The position numbers were made by a program, and so were the translations under genes. Shown here piece after piece: positions 43,945-49,291 of a DNA stretch of 49,291 nt (positions are counted from its first letter, which is position 1; each line of letters starts with the position of its first letter). The DNA comes from Pelagibius sp. Lineage in GTDB: Bacteria > Pseudomonadota > Alphaproteobacteria > Kiloniellales > Kiloniellaceae. The notes below the pieces were generated by a model, which did no database searches, was not told the DNA's origin, and saw only the letters and a list, made by a program, of their open reading frames with translations. The DNA lies in the NCBI RefSeq assembly GCF_028281305.1, contig NZ_JANQKD010000026.1, positions 1 to 49,291 on the forward strand. Direction: 5' to 3'.

Positions 43945-45468
43945 TCAGGAGGCGGCGCTCCCGCCCTCCGTGCCGAAAGCCGGCCCCATCGGCATGATCC
44001 TGAGACCCGGCCGCAGGCGCCGGAACGGCAGCTCCCGGTTGTCGAGGATGACCGGGCCCGGCGCCACCACCACCAGCACGGTCTCGGCGATGGGCTGGAA
44101 GTCGGCACGGAAGTGAACGGTCGACTTCACGGCCAGGATCTTCTCGGCTGCCGGCTCGACGCCCAGATGGTGCAGCATCGCCTGGTCGGCCAGTTGGACC
44201 TTGCTGGAGGCAACCGCGATTCGCACCCCGTTCAGCTCCAGAAGGGCCGTGCGCCCGAGCTGCATGTGGGCACCCTTGTAAAAGGGGCCGGTGCCGGTCA
44301 GGCGGCCGTCGCCAATGCGCAGCACCCGGAATTCCGCGTCGAGGGGAGCGTCACCGGGGATACCGGAGTGCCCACCCAACGACAGCGCCACCGCCGCCCC
44401 CTCGCCCGCCGCATGGGCGGCCTCGGCAGCCTTGGGATCGAAGAGGTTGCCGATGACGGCGCCTTCTGCCTGCTCCGACAGCAGGGCACGCAGCAGACCG
44501 GTGGTGTCGGCATTGCCGCCACCGCCCGGATTGTCCTGGGCGTCAGCCAGAATGACCGGCTTGTCCGCGTGGGCGGCGATGCGTTTGGCTTCGCGCACCG
44601 CCTCGACCGGCGACAGCACCTCGAGCGCAAAAGCCGACTCGCGCTCGGCCGCGGCGGCATAGAGGTTCTCAGCGGCGGCGTCGGCCGCGCTCTGCGTCTC
44701 GCCGTAGGCCACCAGCGACGCTCCGGCATCGGGAAAGTCCGCCGGGCAGAAGCCGCAGGCAAAGGAAATGCCGGTGACTCCCGGTTCCTGCGCCAGCAGC
44801 TTCACCTCGCGGTAAATCTCCTTCGCGGGCCCTTCGTAGGTGCAGCCGCTGGACAGCGGGATCATGAACGGCAGCTGGCGGTAGGCCTTGAAGCGCCCGC
44901 CCCGCCCGGCGATCAGGGCGTCCAGCTGCGCCGCCGCGCGCTTACCCGTCGCCGCCATGTCGACATGCGGATAGGTGCGATAGATCTCCAGGCAGTCGGA
45001 AAGCGCGACCATCTGCGGCGTGACGTTGGCATGGAGATCGAGGCTGACCACGATCGGCAGGTCCGGCCCGACGACGTCGCGGAAACGCCGCAGCATCTCC
45101 CCCTCCCCGTCGTCGATGTGATCGGCCACCATGGCCCCGTGCAGATCCAGGTAGAGGCCATCGAGGCTGTCCATGGCCGCCAGATCTTCCGCCATCTGAC
45201 CGACGATGCGCTCGAAGGCATCCTCGGTCACCTGGGCGGAGGGGGTGGCCTGGCTCCAGGACAGCGGCAGCAGGTCATGACCGGCAGCGGCGGCGGCCTC
45301 GACGAAGCCAGCGATGCCGATGTTGATGCCGGCCACCGCCTCGAACAGCCCTTCCCCGCGCGTCAGGCCGGGCCAGGCGCTGGCCGCGGCGAAGTCGGCG
45401 TAGGTCGCCTTGGAAGGGGCGAAGGTGTTGGTTTCGTGCTGAAACCCGCCGACCGCGATGCGCGCCAT
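43945..45468 (-). CDS. M81 family metallopeptidase (MlrC-like)
   Basis: The 507-residue protein belongs to the family of MlrC, known from microcystin breakdown, with the N-terminal GGFQHETNTFAP motif (about residues 7-18), GLYLDLHGAMV and VVSLDLHANVT (metal-binding His and Asp). The C-terminal domain starts near residue 300 (VILADAQDNPGGGGNADTT). Most bacterial members act on unknown small peptides or amides, so a microcystin role should not be assumed. It lies 21 bp after ilvD and is probably co-transcribed. Confidence 0.93.
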   Translation of the reverse strand: MARIAVGGFQHETNTFAPSKATYADFAAASAWPGLTRGEGLFEAVAGINIGIAGFVEAAAAAGHDLLPLSWSQATPSAQVTEDAFERIVGQMAEDLAAMDSLDGLYLDLHGAMVADHIDDGEGEMLRRFRDVVGPDLPIVVSLDLHANVTPQMVALSDCLEIYRTYPHVDMAATGKRAAAQLDALIAGRGGRFKAYRQLPFMIPLSSGCTYEGPAKEIYREVKLLAQEPGVTGISFACGFCPADFPDAGASLVAYGETQSAADAAAENLYAAAAERESAFALEVLSPVEAVREAKRIAAHADKPVILADAQDNPGGGGNADTTGLLRALLSEQAEGAVIGNLFDPKAAEAAHAAGEGAAVALSLGGHSGIPGDAPLDAEFRVLRIGDGRLTGTGPFYKGAHMQLGRTALLELNGVRIAVASSKVQLADQAMLHHLGVEPAAEKILAVKSTVHFRADFQPIAETVLVVVAPGPVILDNRELPFRRLRPGLRIMPMGPAFGTEGGSAAS

Positions 45469-45475
45469 GGCCTTG

Positions 45476-45501
45476 CCTAAATGTCCGCCCTAGATGTCCG
45501 C
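45476..45501. repeat. 13-bp tandem duplication of the ilvD stop region
   Basis: CCTAAATGTCCGC (45476-45488) and CCTAGATGTCCGC (45489-45501) are adjacent and match at 12 of 13 positions. On the minus strand the coding end GCGGACATCTAGG (Ala-Asp-Ile-stop) is followed at once by GCGGACATTTAGG. The downstream copy sits within the 21-bp spacer before MlrC. Confidence 0.9.
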
Positions 45502-47229
45502 GAAGACGTGCGTCTCGGCCTTGCCGCCGGGATGGGTCACCGCGCCCAGGAAGGCCGGGCCAACCGTCGCCGCATAGCGCCAGATCGCGCCGGACTGATA
45601 GTCGTGTTCGCGGGGCTGCCACTTGGCCTTGCGGGCCGCCAGTTCCTCCTCCGACAGCTCGACATCCAGCACCCCGGTCTCGGCGTCGATGACGATGATG
45701 TCGCCGTTCTCCAGCAGACCGATGGGCCCGCCGACCGCCGCCTCCGGCCCGACATGGCCGATGCAGAAGCCGCGGGTGGCGCCGGAGAAACGCCCGTCGG
45801 TAATCAGCGCCACCTTGTCGCCCATGCCCTGGCCGTAGAGCGCGGCGGTGGTGGAAAGCATCTCGCGCATGCCGGGGCCGCCCTTGGGCCCTTCGTAGCG
45901 GATGACCAGCACCTCGCCCTCTTCATATTCGCGGTTCTCCACGGCCTTGAAGCAGTCCTCCTCGCAATCGAAGACCCGGGCCGGGCCACGGAACTGCTGG
46001 TTCGTCAAGCCGGCAACTTTCACCACGGCCCCCTCCGGCGCCAGGGTGCCACGCAGGCCGACCACGCCGCCGGTGGGCGACAACGGGTTGGAGCAGGAGC
46101 GGACGATGTCCTGGTCCTCCGGCAGGATGATGCCCTCCAGATTCTCCTCAATGGTCTTGCCGTTCACGGTCAGGCAGTCGCCGTGCAGATAGCCGCCGTC
46201 CAGCAGCGCCCGCAGGATGACCTGCACGCCGCCGATCTCGTAGAGGTCCTTGGCGACGTAGCGTCCGCCCGGCTTCAGGTCGGCGATGTAGGGAGTGGAG
46301 CGGAAGATGTCAGTCACCGCCTCCATGTCGAAGTCGATCCCCGCCTCGTGGGCGATGGCCGGGAGGTGCAGCCCGGCGTTGGTGGAGCCGCCGGAGCAGG
46401 CGACGATGCGTGCCGCGTTCTCCAGCGACCGCCGGGTCACAACGTCGCGCGGGCGGATGCCTTTGGCCAATGCGTTCATCACCGCACGGCCCGAGGCCTC
46501 GGCGTAAGCATCGCGGGACTCGTAGGGCGCCGGGGCGCCGGCGGAGCCCGGCAGCGCCAGGCCCATGGCTTCCGAGACGCAGGCCATGGTGTTGGCAGTG
46601 AACTGGCCGCCGCAGGACCCGGCAGAGGGACAGGCCGCGCACTCGACCGCGCGCAGTTCCTCATCGGAGATCTTGCCCGAGGAGTGCGCCCCCACAGCCT
46701 CGAAGACGTCCTGAACGGTGATGTCCTTACCCTTGTGACGGCCCGGCAGAATCGAACCGCCGTACATGAAGATCGAAGGCACGTTCAAACGCACCATGGC
46801 CATCATCATGCCCGGCAGGGACTTGTCGCAGCCGGCCAGCCCGACCAGCGCGTCGTAGCAGTGGCCACGCATGGTCAACTCGACGGAATCGGCAATGAGG
46901 TCGCGGCTTACCAGCGACGACTTCATGCCCTGGTGGCCCATGGCGATGCCGTCGGTGACGGTGATGGTGCAGAACTCCCGCGGCGTGCCGGCGGCGGCCT
47001 TGACGCCGAGCTTCACCGCCTGGGCCTGGCGCGACAGCGCAATGTTGCAGGGGGCCGCCTCGTTCCAGCAGGTCGCCACGCCGACAAAGGGCTGGGCGAT
47101 CTCCTCATCGGTCATGCCCATCGCGTAGTAGTAGGAGCGATGGGGCGCACTCTCCGGGCCGACCGAAACGTAGCGGCTGGGCAGCTTGGACTTGTCGAAG
47201 ACCGGCTTGGACTTGGAATCGAGCGGCAT
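45490..47229 (-). CDS. ilvD: Dihydroxy-acid dehydratase
   Basis: IlvD dehydrates 2,3-dihydroxy acids to the 2-keto acids that lead to valine, isoleucine and leucine. The 579-residue protein has the Fe-S cluster cysteines ([22 protein letters not shown] and [16 protein letters not shown]), and the late blocks [26 protein letters not shown] chose the ATG at 47229, preceded by GAGGGAG, since the longer frame would cross the bioY terminator. The hairpin at 47351-47373 lies upstream. Confidence 0.97.
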   Translation of the reverse strand: MPLDSKSKPVFDKSKLPSRYVSVGPESAPHRSYYYAMGMTDEEIAQPFVGVATCWNEAAPCNIALSRQAQAVKLGVKAAAGTPREFCTITVTDGIAMGHQGMKSSLVSRDLIADSVELTMRGHCYDALVGLAGCDKSLPGMMMAMVRLNVPSIFMYGGSILPGRHKGKDITVQDVFEAVGAHSSGKISDEELRAVECAACPSAGSCGGQFTANTMACVSEAMGLALPGSAGAPAPYESRDAYAEASGRAVMNALAKGIRPRDVVTRRSLENAARIVACSGGSTNAGLHLPAIAHEAGIDFDMEAVTDIFRSTPYIADLKPGGRYVAKDLYEIGGVQVILRALLDGGYLHGDCLTVNGKTIEENLEGIILPEDQDIVRSCSNPLSPTGGVVGLRGTLAPEGAVVKVAGLTNQQFRGPARVFDCEEDCFKAVENREYEEGEVLVIRYEGPKGGPGMREMLSTTAALYGQGMGDKVALITDGRFSGATRGFCIGHVGPEAAVGGPIGLLENGDIIVIDAETGVLDVELSEEELAARKAKWQPREHDYQSGAIWRYAATVGPAFLGAVTHPGGKAETHVFADI

Positions 47230-47350
47230 TGACGCGGGCTCCCTCTTTGATCGTGTCTCTTTTTCGTATTGGAGCGAGGATAGCCGGGGCCCGGCGCCCT
47301 CACCACCGCGAATTCTGCATGCGGCCATGCGCAAATCGGAGCCCGACGCG

Positions 47351-47373
47351 AAAGGGCCGGCAACAGCCGGCCC
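47351..47373 (-). terminator. Intrinsic terminator of bioY
   Basis: On the minus strand an 8-bp stem GGGCCGGC/GCCGGCCC (47373-47354, loop TGTT) is followed by TTT (47353-47351). It begins 28 bp after the bioY stop and lies upstream of ilvD. The T-tract is short. Confidence 0.6.
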
Positions 47374-47400
47374 CCGCACGGTGTGAAGCTGAGTCGCCGT

Positions 47401-48012
47401 CTAGCGGAGCCGGGACAGCAGCTTCCAGGCCAGCGGCAGACTGAGGGCCACCAGCGCCAGCTTCAGCAGATCGCCGGTGATGAAGGGGATCAAACCCCAT
47501 TCCAGGATCGGCTTGTCCCAGCCGAACAGCACGCCCAGCCAAAGCAGGCCCGGCACATAGAGCACGACGTTGCCGACCAGCATCGCCAGCGCTGCGGTGG
47601 CCACGTTGCGGTCCCAGCCGCGCTCGGCCAGCCAGCCGCAGGCAGCTGCCGCCAGCACGTAACCGAGCAGGTAGCCGCCGGTCGGGCCGGCCATGTAGGC
47701 CAGGCCGATGCCTTTTTCCGGCGTCCCGGCGAAGACCGGCAGGCCCATGGCGCCTTCCGCCAGATAAAGCAGCACGGTCGCCGCGCCGAGGCGCCAGCCG
47801 AAGGCCATGCCGATGGCCAGAATGCCGAACGTGGTCATGGTGAGCGGTACCGGATAGAACGGAACCTGGATCTTGGCGCAGAGCCAGAGAAACAGCGAAC
47901 CGGCGACCGCCAGCAGGGAGGCCCGAAGGAGGCCGTTCATTTCCGCCAGTCTGCCCTGGCTGGGCCACAAGGCCGCCGCCAAGGTCGCGTGCCGTGCTTG
48001 CAAAGCCGTCAT
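47401..48012 (-). CDS. bioY: Biotin transporter BioY
   Basis: BioY is the substrate-binding membrane subunit of energy-coupling factor biotin importers and can also act alone. The 203-residue protein starts with a hydrophilic 30-residue segment, then six hydrophobic helices, with the conserved blocks PFYPVPLTMTTFGIL (about residues 52-66) and YMAGPTGGYLLGY (about 105-117). I chose the ATG at 48012 (MTALQARHAT). No bioM/bioN genes are nearby, and I saw no convincing BioR box upstream. Confidence 0.95.
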   Translation of the reverse strand: MTALQARHATLAAALWPSQGRLAEMNGLLRASLLAVAGSLFLWLCAKIQVPFYPVPLTMTTFGILAIGMAFGWRLGAATVLLYLAEGAMGLPVFAGTPEKGIGLAYMAGPTGGYLLGYVLAAAACGWLAERGWDRNVATAALAMLVGNVVLYVPGLLWLGVLFGWDKPILEWGLIPFITGDLLKLALVALSLPLAWKLLSRLR

Positions 48013-48075
48013 GTCGTTCGCTTCCCCTTCATCAAAGATGTTTTCGTGGTCTGAATCGACCACGCCGGGCCCATC

Positions 48076-48531
48076 TTACAGCGCCCGACGATAGGTGCTG
48101 TCAAGCCTCTGCTCCTTGCGTGGCCCCATGACCTTCCAGACCACGCGCAGGGTATCGGCGTCCGGTACCAGGAAACGGCCTTCATAGCGGTCCGGGTCGC
48201 AGAGGTGGGTGCAGGTCCAGACGCCGCGCGACAGGTCCAGTTCGTGGAACGACCGCCCGTCGCTGAAATGCACTGCCGCACGCGCCGGCGTCGGAAAGCC
48301 GTAGCGGTAAGACTGCAGCGCCGGGCCCTCATGGTCGCCGAAGCGGAGGCGCCCCTCTTCGCGGTAGACCAGTTCCGCACCTTCGGCTGTGAAAACCGCC
48401 TTGCCGCAGAGCCGGCCCGCCTGCCCCGCGCGGCAGTCGTCGATCCGCCGCTCCAGGCTCCACAAACCTTCAAGAAAATCCTTCAAGTCGTTGACTTGAA
48501 AAGGCCATCTTCGCTCATCCACCGCAACCAT
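48076..48531 (-). CDS. DUF6314 family protein
   Basis: The 151-residue protein has the regular pattern of DUF6314: LEGLWSLERRIDD at the start, ELVYREEGRLRFG in the middle, FSDGRSFHELDLS and CDPDRYEGRFLV, and a C-terminal WKVMGPRKEQRLDSTYRR. No function is known for the family; the beta-rich pattern suggests a lipocalin-like barrel. The ATG at 48531 starts 8 bp after the valS stop, and the frame upstream lies in valS. It is likely co-transcribed with valS. Confidence 0.8.
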   Translation of the reverse strand: MVAVDERRWPFQVNDLKDFLEGLWSLERRIDDCRAGQAGRLCGKAVFTAEGAELVYREEGRLRFGDHEGPALQSYRYGFPTPARAAVHFSDGRSFHELDLSRGVWTCTHLCDPDRYEGRFLVPDADTLRVVWKVMGPRKEQRLDSTYRRAL

Positions 48532-48539
48532 CCCCCGGC

Positions 48540-49291
48540 CTATGCAGAGGCCAGCCGGTCCAGGGCCGTCCGCAGCTTGTCCATGGTCTGCTGACTGTCG
48601 GCCAGGCGCTCGCGCTGCTCGGCGACCACCTCTTCCGGCGCCTTGGCGAGGAACTGCTCGTTGGAGAGCTTCTTGTCGAGCTTGCAGATCTCGCCCTTCA
48701 GCTTCTCCATCTCCTTCTTCAGCCGCGCCTGTTCCTGCGCCAGGTCGATCACCTCGGCCAGCGGCAGGACCAGCGTGCACTCGTCCACCACGTCCTGCAC
48801 GGAGCCCTTTGGCACCGGCTGGTCGAAGGCAATGGTCTCGACGCGCGCCAAGGACTTGATGAGCGCCTCGTGATCGGCAAGGCGCCCTTTCGACGTCGCG
48901 GCGGCGTCGTTGACGATCAGCGCCACGCGCGCGCCCGGCGGCACGTTCATCTCCGAGCGCACGGCGCGGATCTGGCTGATCATGCGGACCACCCAGTTGA
49001 GCGCGCTGTCGGCGTCTTCGTCGATCAGGGTTGCCGGGAAGTTCGGCCAGGACGAGGTGGTCATCAGGGCGTCATCGCCGTTGCCGCTCTGCTGCCAAAG
49101 CTCTTCGGTCAGGAAGGGCATGATGGGGTGCAGCAGAAACAGCGCCTTGTGCAGCACCCAGAGGGCCGTCGCGCGGGTCTCCGCCTTGGCCGCCTCGTCA
49201 TCGCCCTGGAACAGCGGCTTGGCGAACTCCAGGTACCAGTCGCAGTAGGTGTGCCAGATGAACTGGTAGAGCGCCTGGGCCGCCTCGTTGA
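48540..49291 (-). CDS. valS: Valine--tRNA ligase, C-terminal part (runs off the window)
   Basis: The frame is open to the window edge at 49291, so only the last ~250 residues are present. They comprise the end of the anticodon-binding domain (FIWHTYCDWYLEFAKPL and HPIMPFLTEELWQQ) and the C-terminal coiled-coil tRNA-binding arm (LAQEQARLKKEMEKLKGEICKLDKKLSNEQFLAKAPEEVV, about the last 70 residues), which is diagnostic of ValRS. The catalytic motifs lie outside the window. Confidence 0.95.
   Translation of the reverse strand, partial: NEAAQALYQFIWHTYCDWYLEFAKPLFQGDDEAAKAETRATALWVLHKALFLLHPIMPFLTEELWQQSGNGDDALMTTSSWPNFPATLIDEDADSALNWVVRMISQIRAVRSEMNVPPGARVALIVNDAAATSKGRLADHEALIKSLARVETIAFDQPVPKGSVQDVVDECTLVLPLAEVIDLAQEQARLKKEMEKLKGEICKLDKKLSNEQFLAKAPEEVVAEQRERLADSQQTMDKLRTALDRLASA

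Noticed and set aside
45481..47232. Plus-strand frame of about 583 residues antisense to ilvD
   Set aside because: It coincides almost exactly with ilvD and has shadow composition.

Overview
The window is about 49.3 kb of GC-rich DNA from an alphaproteobacterium. The evidence is gene content and order. A near-continuous minus-strand run (dgt, argS, SPOR protein, nagZ, M50 protease, scpA, scpB, tatABC, serS, surE, pcm, LysM/M23 lipoprotein, then yajC, secD, secF and an Mth938 protein) is the housekeeping synteny typical of Rhodospirillales, Kiloniellales and Rhizobiales. TrmFO, a short PuuD-type membrane protein, Fe-SOD and DUF815 and DUF6314 proteins fit the same group. A free-living Rhodospirillaceae/Kiloniellaceae-like organism is my inference; the species cannot be told. 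I see no prophage, insertion sequence, CRISPR array or rRNA.

Layout. 0-4.4 kb: tRNA-Leu(GAG), then small, mostly unrecognised proteins including a DksA/TraR zinc-finger protein with a structured upstream region, plus an AT-rich island. 4.4-10.5 kb (minus): an orphan hybrid-free histidine kinase, tRNA-Lys(UUU), coaD, gyrA and ssb. 10.6-16.8 kb (plus): uvrA, a translationally coupled GNAT enzyme, a class III nucleotidyl cyclase and trmFO. 16.8-20.3 kb: a squalene-synthase-like complex I assembly factor (minus), then the PuuD-like protein, a nitroreductase and sodB (plus). 20.3-23.8 kb (minus): yajC-secD-secF-Mth938. 24-25.3 kb: a DUF815 ATPase (plus) and an ABM-domain protein (minus). 25.4-41 kb (minus): the large envelope, translation and chromosome run. 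41.1-43.1 kb (plus): ErpA/IscA-type protein, exonuclease III and rhomboid. 43.1-49.3 kb (minus): PilZ protein, MlrC, ilvD, bioY, a DUF6314 protein and the 3' end of valS.

Functionally the region couples protein export (Sec accessory subunits SecDF-YajC and the Tat system), envelope growth and division (degenerate NlpD/DipM-like lipoprotein, SPOR protein, NagZ), chromosome handling (gyrase A, ScpAB, SSB, UvrA, ExoIII), aminoacyl-tRNA synthesis (SerRS, ArgRS, ValRS), and metal/redox maintenance (Fe-SOD, A-type Fe-S carrier, two homologues of mitochondrial complex I assembly factors).

Two observations stand out. First, a truncated, diverged second copy of tatC lies between tatB and tatC, overlapping both by 4 bp. 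Second, there is a recurring pattern of short tandem duplications (about 8-16 bp units) that overlap or directly follow stop codons of genes not overlapped by the next gene (coaD, gyrA, the 2681-3127 gene, GNAT, cyclase, PuuD-like, SPOR, ilvD); similar repeats occur at the sodB terminator and the serS/surE junction.
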